From Piliocolobus tephrosceles (taxonomy: Eukaryota > Chordata > Mammalia > Primates > Cercopithecidae): a DNA stretch of 64,000 nt. Under the pieces are notes generated by a model that searched no databases, was not told the DNA's origin, and worked only from the letters and a program-made list of their open reading frames with translations. The position numbers and the translations under genes were made by a program. The DNA lies in the NCBI RefSeq assembly GCF_002776525.5, contig NC_045435.1:128562055-128626054 (forward strand), read 5' to 3'. Shown one piece after another: positions 1 to 12,752 of the stretch (positions are counted from its first letter, which is position 1; each line of letters starts with the position of its first letter).

Positions 1-3000
1 TGAAATGAATAAACATAGTAACAATCAGATTCACAGAAAGCTTCTTTTCAGTTTCAATCTGATGATATTTCCTTTTTTAGCACACTCCAGAATGTGCTCC
101 CGAAAGTCTTTTCCTGGATCAGTCCATGACAGTTTCCAAGCTGCGTAATGTAAAGAAAGCTTTATCTATGTGGGATGATTACAAATATCACAGAGCAGTT
201 TCCTAGAAAGGTTCTTTCCAGTCTTTGTCTTATGCTATTTCCCTTTTCACCATTGGCATCAACATGCTCCCGAATATCACTTGGTACCTGTTTCTTCAAA
301 AGGGTTTCCTTGATGCTGTATGAGAAGAGAGGTATAACACTAGGACTGGAATGCACACGTCAGAAAGTAGTTCCTTGGGAAGCTTCTCTCCAATTTCGGT
401 CTGAACATATTTCCTTTTTCACCCTTACCCTCAACGTGCTCCTGAATATCCCATCACACGCTAAACAGACACAGGGCTAGAAAACTGCTCAATGAAAAGA
501 GAGGCTTATCTGAGTGAGAGGAATTAAGACGACACAGAGCAATTTCACAGAAAGCTTCCTTCTGGATTTAACCTGAGGATATTTCTTTCTCCATATTCTA
601 AGGATTGTTCCCAAATATCCTTCGTCAGATTCCACAAAAACAGTTATTTCAAGATCTTCAATTCAAAGAATGGTTTAACTCCATGAGACGAAGACACACA
701 TGGCAAAGCAGTTGCTCAGATCGTTTGTCTGCAAGTTTCATCGGAGGACGTTTTCTAACTCACCACAAACCTCTGGGGGTCACAAAATATCCCTTCACAG
801 ATTTTTCAGAGACAGAGTTTTGAAACTGTGCAACATAGAGTAAGCATTAACTCTGTGAAGTGAATGTACATATCAGACAGCAGATTGTTGGAACACTTGT
901 TCCTCGATTTTATTTCAGTATATTTCTCTATTCGCCATAGTCCTCAATGCATTCTCATATATGACTTTTTCGGTTTCACAGGAACAGTGTTCAAACACTG
1001 CCTTGTGAGAAAATAGGTATAACTCCCTGAGTAAAATGCATACATCACAGAGTAGTTTCTCAGAAAGCTTCTATCCAGTTTTTATCTGAAGATATCTCCT
1101 GTTTCACAGTAGGCCTGAATGGGCTCGCGAATTTCCCTTTGCCGATCCTTGCATGATGACGTTTCCAAACTGCGTAATATAAGAAAAGTTTTTACTATCC
1201 AACATTAATAAATATATGTAACAGAAAGCAGCTTCACAGAAATATTCTTTCCAGTTTTTGTCTGAGGATATTTCCTTTTTCACCATAGCCTTCCCTGTAC
1301 TTTCGAATACTTCTTGTTAGCTCTTTCTCCCACAGGAATTCCGGAATCCTATAGGAGAAGAAAGGTATATTACTGTGAGTGGAATGCACACGTCACAATG
1401 CAGCTCCTCAGAAAGCTTCTATCCAGTTTCTATATGAAAATGTTTCCTTTCTCACTGTAAGCCTCAAAGTGCTCCTGAATATCCCTTCTCAAAATAAACA
1501 GAAACAGCGTTATGATACAGCTCAATGAAAAGAGAAGCTTAATTGTGTGAGCAGAATTCACCTGACACAGAGTAGTTTCACAGAAAATTTCCTTCTGGTT
1601 TCTTTCTGAGGTTATTTCTTTTTCAGGATATTCTAAGGAGCATTTCAAAATGTCCTTTCACAGAGTCCACAGAAACAGTGATATCAAACTGCTCAGTCCA
1701 AAGAATGATTTAACTCTATCAGATAAATGCAAACATCACAAAAGAATTGCACAGAAAGCTTCTCTCAAATTTTCGATGGAAGACAGTTTTTTGTTTGACA
1801 CAGGCCCTCGGATGCCATACACTGTCCCTTCACAGAAACCTGAAAGACCGACTTTCAAATGGGGAAATGTAGAGAAAGCTTTAACCCTGTCAAAAGAATG
1901 GACATGAGAGACAGCAGTTTCTTTGAGTGCTTTTCTCTGTTTTTTTTTTGGACGACGTTTCACTTTTTGCCATGCACTTCAATGTTCTCCGAATGAAACT
2001 CCTTCGGTTTGACAGGAACAGTGTTCAAATTGTGCCTTATGGTAAACATACACAGGACTAGAAAACTGCTCAATGAAAAGCGAGGCTTATCTGAGTGAGA
2101 GGAAATAAGACGACACAGTGCAGTTTCACAGAAAGCTTCCTTCTGGATTTTACCTGAGGGTATTTCTTTCTCCATGTTCCAAGGATCGTTCCCAAATGTC
2201 CTTCCTCAGATTCCACAAAAACAGTGATTTCAAACTGCTCGATCCAAAGAGTGGTTTAACTGTAAGAGACGAATACACACACTGCAAAGCAGTTGCTCAG
2301 AACATTTCTCTGCAGGTTTCATCAGAAGACGTTTCCTCACTCACCACAAGCCTCTGGGTGTCATTAAATATCCCTTCACAGATTCTTCAAAGACAGAGTT
2401 TCGAAACTGGGCAACATACAGTAGCATTAACTCTGTGAACTGAATGCACCAATCAGAGAGCAGATTCTTGGAAGGCTTCTTCCTCTATTTTATTTCAGCA
2501 TATTTCACTATTCGCCATAGTCCTCAATGCGTTCAGAAATATCACTTTTTCAGTTTCACAGGAAAAGAGTTCAAACACTGCCTTGTGAGAAAAGAGGTAT
2601 AACTCCCTGAGTGGAATGCATACATCACACAGTAGATTCTCAGAAAGCTTCCATTCAGTTTTTATCTGAAGATATCTCCTCTTTCACCGTAGGTCTGAAT
2701 GTGCTCCTGAATATCCCTTTGTGGATCTGTGCATGACGGAGTTTCCAAACTGCGTAATATAATTAAAGTTTTAACTACGCGACACACATAAAAATATCTA
2801 ACTCAAAGCAGCTTCACAGAGATCTTCTTTCCACGTTTTGTCTGAGGATATTTCCTTTTTCAACATAGTTGTCGCTCTACCCCCGAATATCTCTTCATAG
2901 CTTTTTCTACAAAAGGGATTCTGGAATCCTGTAGGTGAAGAAAGGTATATTTCTGTGAGTGGAATGCACACGTCACAAAGCTGCTACACAGAAACCTTCT

Positions 3001-6000
3001 CTCTAATTTCTATTTGAAGATGTTTCCTTTCTCATTGTAAGCCTCAAAGCCCTCCAGAATATCCTTCAGAGACTAAACAAAGACAGTGTTTTGATACAGC
3101 TCAATGAAAAGAGAATCTTAACTGTGTGAGTGGAATTCACGTGACACAGAGCAGTTTCACAGAAAGCTTCCATCTGTATTCTCTCTGAGGTTATTTCTTT
3201 TTCAGGATATTCTAAAGAGTGTTTCCAAATGTCCTTTCTCAGATTCCATAGAAACAGTGATTTCAAACTGCTCAATCCAAAGAATGGTTTAACTCTATGA
3301 CATGAATAGAAACCTGAAAAAAGAGTTGTGCAGAAAGCTTCTCTCCAATTTTTGATGGAAGACATTTCCTTGCTTCGCACAGGCCTCCAGTTGCAGCTTA
3401 CTCTCCCTTCCCAGAACCCTCAAAGACTGACTTTGAAACTGACAAATGTACAGTAAGCTTTAACCTGTGAAAAGAAAGGACATGTCAGAGAGCAGTTTCT
3501 TCGAGTGCTTCTTTCTGTTTTTTTATTAAATGACATTTCACTTTTTGCCAGAGTCTTCAATGTGCTCCGAATATCACTCTTTTGGTTTTACAGGAACAGT
3601 GTTCTAACTGTGCCTTATGAGAAGGAAGTTATAATTCCCTGACTGGAATGCACACATCATCAAGCAGTTTCTCAGAAAGCTTCTCTCCACTTTTTATCTA
3701 ACTATATTTCCTATTTCACCATGGGCCCGACTGCGATCCCAAACATCCTCGAGGGAGTTTCCAAGCTGTGTAATGTAAAGAAAGCTTCATACCTGTGAGA
3801 TAAATAAACATAGTAAAAAGCAGGTTCACAGAAAGCTTCTTTCCAGCTTTTATCTGAAGATATTTCCTTTTTAACCAGAGTCCAGAATGTGCTTCCGAAG
3901 GTCCCTTCATGGATCCGTCCATGACAGTTTCCAAGCTGTGTAATGTAAAGAAAGCTTTATCTATATGAGATGATTATACATATCACAGAGTAGTTTCCTA
4001 GAAAGCTTCTTTCCAGTTTTTGTCTGAGGCTATTTCCCTTTTCCCCATCGGCATCAACAAGCTTCCGAATATCACTTGCTGCCTGTTCCTCCAAAAGGGT
4101 TTCCCCGACGCTGTGTGAGAAGAGAGGTATAACACTGTGACTGGAACGCACGTGTCACAAAGCAGTTTTTCGGAAACCTTCTCTCCAGATTCGGTCGTAA
4201 CATATTTCCTTTTCCACCATTAGCCTCAAAGTGCTCCCGAATATCCCATCACATGCTAAACATACACGGGCTAGAAAACTGCTCAATGAAAAGAGAGGCT
4301 TATCTGCATGAGAGGAATTAAGGTGACACAGAGAAGCTTCACAGAAAGCTTACGTATGGATTTTACCTGAGGATATTTCTTTCTCCGTATTCTAAGAATC
4401 GCTCTCAAATGTCCTTCCTCAGATTCCACAAAAACAGTGATTACAAGCTGTTCAATTGAAAGAATGGTTTAAGTCTGCGAGATGAATACACACAGTTGCT
4501 CAGAATGTTTCTCTGCAGATTTCATCAGAAGGCATTTCCTCACTCCCCACAAGCCTCTGGGCATCACTGAATATCCCTTCACAGATTCTTCAAAGACAGA
4601 ATTTCGAAACTGGGCAAAATAGAGTAAGCATTAACTCTGTGAACTGAATGCCCACATGAGAGAATAGATTCTTGGAGCGCTTCTTCCTCGATTTTCTTTC
4701 AGTATATTTCACTATTCACCATAGTTCTCAATGCCTTTCGAAATATCACTTTTTACGTTTCACAGGAACACTGTTCAAACACTGCATTGTCAAAAAAGAG
4801 GTATAACTCCTGGAGTAAAATGCACACATCACAATATCGTTTCTCAGAAAGGTTCTATCTAGTTTTCATCTGAAGATATCTCCTCTTTAACCATAGGCCT
4901 GAATGTGCTCCTGAATGTCCCTGGTGGATCCGTGCATGACAGAGTTTCCAAACTGCATAATATAATGAAAGTTTCAACTATGCGAGATGAATAAATATAT
5001 CTAACACAAAGCAGCTCTCAGAAATTGTCTTTCCACTTTTTGTGTGAGGATATTTAATTTTTCACCTTAGTCAACTCCAGAATATTTCTTGGTAGCTTTT
5101 TCTCCAAAGGGATTGGGGAATCCTCTAGGAGAAGAATGGTATATTTCTGTGAGTGGAATGCACACGACACAAAGCAGCTCCTCAGAAACCTTCTCTCCAA
5201 TTTGTATCTGAAGACGTTTCCTTTCTCACTGTAAGCCTCAAAGACCTCCAGAGTATCCCTTCGCAGACTAAGCAAAAACAGTGTTATGATACAGCTCAAT
5301 GAAAAGAGAAGCTTAACAGTGTGAGCAAAACTCACGTGACACAGCAGTTTCACAGAAAGCTTCCTTCTTGTTTCTCTCTGAGATTATTTCTTTCTGAGGA
5401 TATTCTAAAGAACGTTTCCAAATGCCCTTTCTCAGATTCCACAGAAACATTGATTTCAAAGTGCTCCATCCAAAGAATGACTTATCACTCTGAGATGAAT
5501 ACAAACATCACAAAAGAGTTGCCCAGAAAGCTTCTCTCCGATTTTCGATGGAAGACATTTCCTTGCCTCAGACAGGCCTCCAGTCACCACTTACTATCCC
5601 TTCGCAGAACCCTCAAAGACTGACTTTCAAACTGGAAAATTTAGAGTAAGATTTAACCCTGTGATAAGAATGGACATGTCAGAGAGCAGTTTCTTTGAGT
5701 GCTTCTTTCTGTTTTTTAATGGACGACATTTCAATTTTGACAAAGTCTTCAATGTGCTCCGTATATCACTCTTTTGGTTTTACAGGAACAGTGTTCAAAC
5801 TGTGCCTTATGAGAAGAAAGTTATAACTCCCTGAGTGGAATGCACACATCACCAAGCAGTTTCTCAGAAAGCATCTCTCCAGTTTTTATCGGACTGTATT
5901 TCCTTTTTCACCATAGGCCCAAATGTGATCTCAAATATCCCTTCGTGGATCCATCCATGAGGGAGTTTCCAAGCTGTGTAATGTAAAGTAATCTTCATCT

Positions 6001-9000
6001 ATGTGAGATGAATAGACATAGCAAGAAAGAGATTCGCAGAAAGCTCTTTCCAGTTTTTATCTGAAGATATTCCTTTTTTCACCATAGTCCAGAATGTAAT
6101 CCAAAAGGTCCCTTCATGGATTCGTCCATGACAGTTTCCAAGCTGTGTAATGTAAAGAAAGCTTTATCTATGTGAGATGATTACACCGATCACAGAGTAG
6201 TTTCCTAGAAAGATTATTTCCAGGTTTTGTCTGAGGCTCTTTCCCTTTTCATCATCGGCATCAACATGCTCCCATTATCACTTGGTACCTGTATCTCCAA
6301 AAGGGTTTCACGACGCTGTACGAGAAGAGAGGTATAACACTGTGACTGGAATGCACATGTCACAAAGTAGTTCCTCAAAAGCTTCTCCCCAGTTTCGGTC
6401 TGAACATATTTCCTTTTTCACCTTTGGCCTCAAAGTGCTCCCGAATATGACTACACGCTAAGCATACATTGGGCTAGAAAACTGCTCAATGAAAAGGGAG
6501 GCTTATCTGGGTGAGAGCAACTAAGACGACACAGAGCAGTTTCACAGAAAGCTTCCTTCTGGGTTTTAACTGAGGATATCTCTTTCTCCATATTCTAAGG
6601 ATCATTCCCAATTGTCCTTCCTCAGATTCCACAAAAACAGTGATTTCAAACTGCTTAATCCAAAGAATGGTTTAACACTATGAGACGAATGCACACATCG
6701 CAAAGCAGTTGCTAAGAACGTTTCTTTGCAGGTTTCATTGGAAGACGTTTCCTCGCTCACCACAAGCCTTCGAGTGTCACTAAATATGCCTTCCCAGATT
6801 CTTCAAAGATAGAGTTTTGAAACTAGGCAACAGAGAGCAAGCATTAACTCTGTGAAGTGAATGCACATATCGGAGAGCAGATTCTTGGAACGCTTCTTCC
6901 TCGATTTTATTTCAGGACATTTCACTACTCACCAGAGTCCTCAAGGCGTTTTGAAATATCACATTTTCGGTATCACAGGAACAGTGTTCAAACACTGCCT
7001 TGTGAGAAAACAAGTATATCTCCCTGAGTGGAATGCATACATCAAAAAGTAGTTTCTCAGAAGCTTCTATCCAGTTTTTATCTGAAGATATCTCCTCTTT
7101 CACCATAGGCCTGAATGTGCTCCCGAATGTCCCTTCGTGGATCTTGCAAGACGGAGTTTCCAAACTCCGTAATATAATTAAAGTTTTAACTATGCTAGAC
7201 GAATAAATATATTTAACGCAAAGCAGTTTCACAGAAATCTTCTTTCCAGTTTTTGTGTGAGGATATTTAATTGTTCACCTTAGTAGACTGTGGAATATCT
7301 CTTGGTAGCTTTTTCTCGAAAAGGGATTCCGGAATCCTCTAGGAGAAGAAAGGTATATTTCTATGAGTGGAATGCACACGTCACAAAGCAGCTCCTCAGA
7401 AAGCTTCTCTCCAGTTTCTATCTGAAGACGCTTCCTTTCTCACCATAAGCCTCAAAGACCTCCAGACTATCCCTTCGCAGACTAAGCAAAAACAGTGTTA
7501 TGATACAGCTCAATGAAAAGAGAAGCTTAACAGTGTGAGCAAAACTCACGTGACACAGAGCCGTTTCACAGAAAGCTTCCTTCTGGTTTCTCTGTGCGAT
7601 TATTTGTTTTTCAGGATATTCTAAAGAGCGTTTCCAAATGTCTTTTCCAGATTCCACAGAAACAGTGATTTCAAAGTGCTCCACCCACAGAATGATTTAT
7701 CGCTATGAGATGAATACAGACATCACAAAAGAGTTGCCAAGAAAGCTTCTCTCCGATTTTCAATGTAAGATATTTCCTTGCCTCAGAGAGGCCTCTAGTC
7801 TCCACTTACTATCCCTTCACAGAAACTTCAAAGACCGACATTCACATTGTGAAGTATGGAGTAAGCTTTAACCCTGTGAAGAGAATGGGCATGTCAGAGA
7901 ACAGTTTCATCGAGTGTTTCTTTCTGTTTTCAATTGGACGACATTTCACTTTTTGCCATAGTCTTCAATGGGCTCCAAATATCACTCTTTTGGTTTTACA
8001 GGAACAGTGTTCAAACTGTGCCTCATGAGAAGAAAGTTATAACTCCCTGAGTAGAATGCTAACATCACCAAGCGGTTTCTCAGAAAGCTTCTCTCCAGTT
8101 TTTATCTGACTATATTTGCTATTTCAACATAAGCCCAAATGTAATCCCAAATATCCCTTCGCAGATAGATCCATGAGGGAGTTTTAAGCTGCATAATGTA
8201 AAGAAAGCTTCATCTATGTGAAATGAATAAACATAGCAAAAAGCAGAATCACAGCAAGCTTCTTTAAAGTTTTTATCTGAAGATATTTCCATTTTCACCA
8301 TATTCCAGAATGTGTTCCCGTAGGACCCTTCTTCGATCCCTCCATGACAGTTTCCAAGCTGCATAATGTAAGGAAAGCTTTATCTATGTGAGATGATTAC
8401 ACACATCACAGAGTAGTACCCTAGAAAGCTTCCTTCTAGTTTTTGTCTGAGGCTATTTCCCTTTTCACCATCAGCATCAACATGCTCCCGAATGTCACTT
8501 GGTACCTGTTTCTCCAAAAGGGTTTGCTGACGCTGTATGAGAAGAGAGTTATAACACTGTGACTGGAATGCACACGTCACAAAATAGTTCCTCAGAAAGC
8601 TTCTCTCCAGTTTCAGTCTGAACATATTTCCTTTTTCAACGTTAGCCTCAAAGTACTCCCGAATATCTCATCACACGCTAAACGTACACAGGGCTAGGAA
8701 ACTTCTCAATGAAAAGAGAGACTTAGCTGAGTGAGAGAAATTAAGACGACACAGAACAGTTTCACAGAAAGCTTCCTTCGGGGTTTTACCTCAGGATATT
8801 TCTTTCTCCATATTCTAAGGATCATTCCCTTATGTCCTTCCTCAGATTCTACAAAAACAGTGATTCCAAGCTGCTCAATACAAAGAATGGTTTAGCTCAA
8901 TGAGACGAATAAACACATCGCAAAGCAGTTGCTCAGAACGTTTCACAGCAGGTTTCATAGGAAAGCGTTTCCTCGCTCCTCACAAGCCTCCAGGTGTCAC

Positions 9001-11790
9001 TAAATATACCTTCACAGATTCCCCAAAGACAGAGTTTTGAAACTGGGCAACATAGAGTAAGCATTAACTCTGTGAAGTGAATGCACATATCAGAGAGCAG
9101 ATTCTTGGAACGCTTCTTCCTCGACTTTATTTCAGTATATTTCACTATTCGCCATAATCCTCAAAGCATTCTGCAATATCATTTTTTCGGTTTCAGAGGA
9201 TCAGGTTCAAACACTGCTTTGTGAGAAAAGAGCTATAACTCCCTAAGAGGAATGCATACATCTCAAAGTAGTTTCTCAGAAAGCTTCTATCCAATTTTTA
9301 TCTGAAGATAACTTCTCTTTCACTGTAGGCCTGAATTTGCTCCCGAATTTCCCTTCACAGAACTATTCATGATGGAGATTCCAAACTGCATAATATAGTT
9401 AAAGTTTTAACTATGTGAGATGAATAAAAATATCTAACACAAAGCAGGTTCACAAAAATATTCTTTAGTTTTTTTTTCTGAGGATATTTCCTTTTCACCA
9501 CAGTCGTCGCTATACTCCCGAGTTATCTTTTGGTAGCTTTTTCTCCAAAAGGGATTCCGGAATCCTCTAGGAGAAGAAAGGTATATTTCTGTGAGTGGAA
9601 TGCAGACGTCACAAAGCAGCTCCTCAGAAAGTGTCTCTCCAGTTTCTATCTGAAGAAGTTTCGTTTCTCACTGTAAGCCTCAAAGCCCTCCAGAATATCC
9701 CTTCCCAGACTAAAGAAAAACAGAGTTATGATACAGCTCACTGAAAAGAGAAGCTTAACTCTGTGAGTGGAAATCACGGGACACAGAGCAGTTTCACAGA
9801 AAGCTTCTTTCCAGTTTCTTTCTGAGGTTATTTCTTTTTCAGGATATTCTAAATGGCGTTTCTAAATATCTCTTCTCAGATTCCACTTGAAGATTGATTT
9901 CAAACTGTCCATTCCAAAGAATGATTTAACTCTATGAGATGAATACAAACATCACAATAGAGTTGCGCAGAAAGCTTCTCTCCGATTTTTGATGGAAGAC
10001 TTTTCCTTGCCTAACACGGGCCTCCGGTCTCCACTTACTATCCCTTCCCAGAACCCTCAAAGACCGACTTTCAAACTGGGAAATGTAGAGTAAGCTTTAA
10101 CCCTGTTATAAGAATGGACATGTCACAGAGCAGTTTCTTCGAGTGCTTCTTTCTGTTTTTTATTGGACGACATTTCACTTTTTGCCATAGTCTTCAATGT
10201 GATCCAATTTATCACTCTTCTCGTTTTACAGGAACAGTGTTCAAACTGTGCCTTATGAGAAGAAAGTTATAACTTCCTGAGTGGAATGCGCACATCACCA
10301 AACCATTTCTCAGAAAGATTCTCTCCACTTTCATCTCAGTATATTTCCTATTTCACCATTGGCCCGAATGTGATCCCAAATATCCCTTTGCGCATCTATC
10401 CACAAGGGAGTTTCCAAGCTGCGTAGCATAAAGAAAGCTTCATCTATGTGAGATGAATAAACGTATCAAAAAGCATATTCACAGAAATCTTCTTTCCAGG
10501 ATTTATCTGAAGATATTTCCTTTTTCACCATAGTCCAGAATTTACTCTCAAAGATCCCTTCTTCTGTCCCTCCATGACAGTTTCCTAGCTGCGTAATGTA
10601 AAGGATGCTTTGTCTATGTGAGATGATTACAGATATCCAAGAGTAGTTTCCTACAAGGTTTCTTTCCAGTTTTTGTCTGAGGCTATTTCCCTTTTCACCA
10701 TCGGCACCAACATACTCCCGAATATCACTTGGTACCAGTTTCTCCAAAAGGGTTTCTCCATCGTTGTGTGAAAAGAGAGATATAACACTGTGAATGGAAT
10801 GCACACATCAAAAAGCTTTTCCTCTGAAAGCTTCTCTCTATTTTCGGTCTGAACATATTTCCTTTTACAACGTTAACCTCAAAGTGCTCCTGAATATCCC
10901 ATCACACGCTAAACGTGCACAGGGCTAGAAAATTGCTCAATGAAAAGAGAGGCTTATCTGGGTGAGAGGAACTAAGACGACACAGAGCAGTTTCACAGAA
11001 AGCTTCCTTCTGGATTTTCCCTGAGGATATTTCTTTCTCCATATTCTAAGGATCGTTCCCAAATGTCCTTCCTCAGATTCCACAAAAACAGTGATTTCAA
11101 GCTGCTCAATCCAAAGAATGTTTTACCTCTAGGAGACGAATACACACATCACAAAGCACTTGCTCAGAACGTTTCTCTGCAGGTTTCATCGGAAGACGTT
11201 CCCTCACTCACCGCGAGCCTCCGGGCATCACTAAATATCCCTTGACAGATTCTTCAAAGACAGAGTTTCTAAACTGGGCAACATAGAGTAAGCATTAACT
11301 CTGTGAAGTGAATTCACATATCAGAGAGCAAATTCTTGGAAAACTTCTTCCTCGATTTTATTTCAGTATATTTCACTATTCGTCATTGTCCTCAATGCGT
11401 TCCGAAATATCACTTTTTCGGTTTCAAGGAACAGTGTTCAAACACTGACTTGTGAGAATAGAGGTATAACTCCCTTAGTGGAATGCGTACATCACAATGT
11501 AGTTTCTCAGAAAGCTTCTATCCAGTTTTTACCTGAAGATATCTCCTCTTTCACGGTTGACCTGAGTGTGCTCCTGAACATCCCTTTGTGGAATCTGGAG
11601 TTTCCAAACTGCTTAATATAATTAAAGTTTTAACTACGTGAGATGAATAAATATATCTAACACAAAGCAGTTTCACAGAAATCTTCTTTTCAGTTTTTGG
11701 CTGAGGATATTTCCTTTTTCACCATACTCATTGCTATACTCCCGAATATCTCTTGGTAGATTTTTCCCCAAAAGGGATTCCGGTATCCTT
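1..11790 (-). repeat. Alpha satellite family A, 13-monomer higher-order array, segment 1
   Basis: Head-to-tail diverged monomers of about 171 bp; the + strand shows the complement of the usual alpha consensus. Each monomer holds a TCTGAGGATATTTCC-like block followed by TTCCTTTTTCACCATAG, the pJ-alpha-type motif of A-type monomers. Monomer-specific linkers repeat in fixed order, for example GAAAAGAGAAGCTTAAC, AAGAATGATTTAAC, GTAAGCTTTAACCC, AGAAGAAAGTTATAAC, GAAGAGAGGTATAACAC and TTAAAGTTTTAACTATG. A landmark monomer with ATTCCGGAATCC-like sequence starts at 1338, 2918, 5112, 7326, 9554 and 11777, giving spacings of 1580, 2194, 2214, 2228 and 2223 bp. Thirteen monomers make one unit of about 2.22 kb. 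The short first interval is explained by a deletion near 2041. No coding gene is visible; open frames of 60-110 codons recur at the same unit positions and are satellite shadows. Confidence 0.95.
7326..9553 (-). repeat. Reference 13-monomer HOR unit (2.23 kb)
   Basis: A complete unit without obvious deletion. From the landmark monomer rightward it contains thirteen distinguishable monomers, here named m13, m1 to m12. Their linkers are: m1 GAAAAGAGAAGCTTAAC (7515), m2 AGAATGATTTATC (7689), m3 GTAAGCTTTAACCC (7861), m4 GAAGAAAGTTATAAC (8029), m5 AAAGAAAGCTTCATC (8201), m6 GGAAAGCTTTATC (8371), m7 GAAGAGAGTTATAAC (8541), m8 GAAAAGAGAGACTTAGC (8710), m9 AAGAATGGTTTAGCTC (8882), m10 GTAAGCATTAACTC (9057), m11 AAAAGAGCTATAACTCC (9226) and m12 TTAAAGTTTTAACTATG (9399). 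Each linker pairs with one in the other half of the unit (m1/m8, m2/m9, m3/m10, m4/m11, m5+m6/m12, m7/m13). Linker positions are approximate, read by eye. Confidence 0.85.
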
Positions 11791-11812
11791 TAGAAGAAGA
11801 AAGGCATATTTC

Positions 11813-12733
11813 CTTTTTTTCTTTTTTTTTATTATTATACTTTAAGTTCTAGGGTACATGTGCACAACGTGCATGTTTGTTACATATGTATACATGTGCC
11901 ACTTTTTTGTACTGCACCCATCACCTCGTCAGCACCCATCAATTTGTCATTTATATCAGGTATAACTCCCAACGCAATCCCTCCCCCACCACCTCCCCAT
12001 GGTAGGCCCCGATGTGTGATGTTCCCCTTCACAAGTCCAAGTGATCTCATTGTTGAGTTCCCACCTCTGAGTGAGAACATGCATTGTTTGGTTTTCTGTT
12101 CCTGTGATAGTTTGCTAAGAATGATGGTTTGCAGCTGCATCCATGTCTCTACAAAGGATGCAAACTCATCCTTTTTATGGCTGCGTAGTATTCCATGGTA
12201 TATATGTGCCACATTTTCCTAATCCAGTCTGTCACTGATGGACATTTGGGTTGATTCCAAGTCTTTTCTATTGTGAATAGTGCCGCAATAAACATACATG
12301 TGCATGTGTCTTTATAGCAGCATGATTTGAAACAAAGCCGGAAGCATCACGCTACCTGACTTCCAACTATACTACAAGCCTACTGTAATCAAAACTGTAT
12401 GATACTGGTATCAAAACAGAGATATAGACCAATGGAACAGAACAGAGTCCTCAGAAATAATACCACACATCTATAGCCATCTGATCTTTGACAAACCTGA
12501 GAGAAACAAGAAATGGGTAAAGGATTCCCTATTTAATAAATGGTGCTGGGAAAATTGGCTAGCCATAAGTAGAAAGCTGAAAATGGATCCTTTCCTTACT
12601 CCTTATACGAAAATTAATTCAAGATGGATTAGACATTTAAATGTTAGACCTAATACCATAAAAACCCTAGAAGAAAACCTTGGTAGTACCATTCAGGACA
12701 TAGGCATGGGCAAGGACTTCATGTCTAAAACAC
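11813..12733 (-). mobile_element. L1 (LINE-1) fragment, 5'-inverted (twin-primed), left-arm copy
   Basis: From the left, a T-rich tract and the complement of the L1 3' end (TATTATACTTTAAGTTCTAG, then ACATGTGTATACATATG) read leftward on the minus strand up to about 12,330. From about 12,331 the element switches to the plus strand and carries ORF2 sequence. This is the structure produced by twin priming. The target-site duplication is TAGAAGAAAGGCATATTTC before the element and TAGAAAAATGTTATATTTC after it, about 15 of 19 bases identical, both derived from the m13 monomer. The same insertion, with the same inversion breakpoint and target, is present in reverse orientation at 38,879-39,790. It is truncated and non-functional. 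Confidence 0.93.
12331..12733 (+). pseudogene. L1 ORF2 internal fragment (inverted 5' part)
   Basis: Plus-strand translation gives the region between the reverse transcriptase and the C-terminal domain of L1 ORF2p, recognisable from stretches such as ITLPDF, RDIDQWNRTESSEIIPHIY and NKWCWENWLA. The fragment begins and ends abruptly at the inversion junction and the target-site duplication, and it carries an in-frame stop (TGA near 12,398). There is no start, promoter or complete domain. Confidence 0.88.
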
Positions 12734-12752
12734 TAGAAAAATGTTATATTTC

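Noticed and set aside
11860..12222. Open frames of 110-120 codons, including a proline/glycine-rich one
   Set aside because: They are the L1 3' UTR and ORF2 end read in wrong frames; the G-rich 3' UTR tract gives the proline or glycine run.
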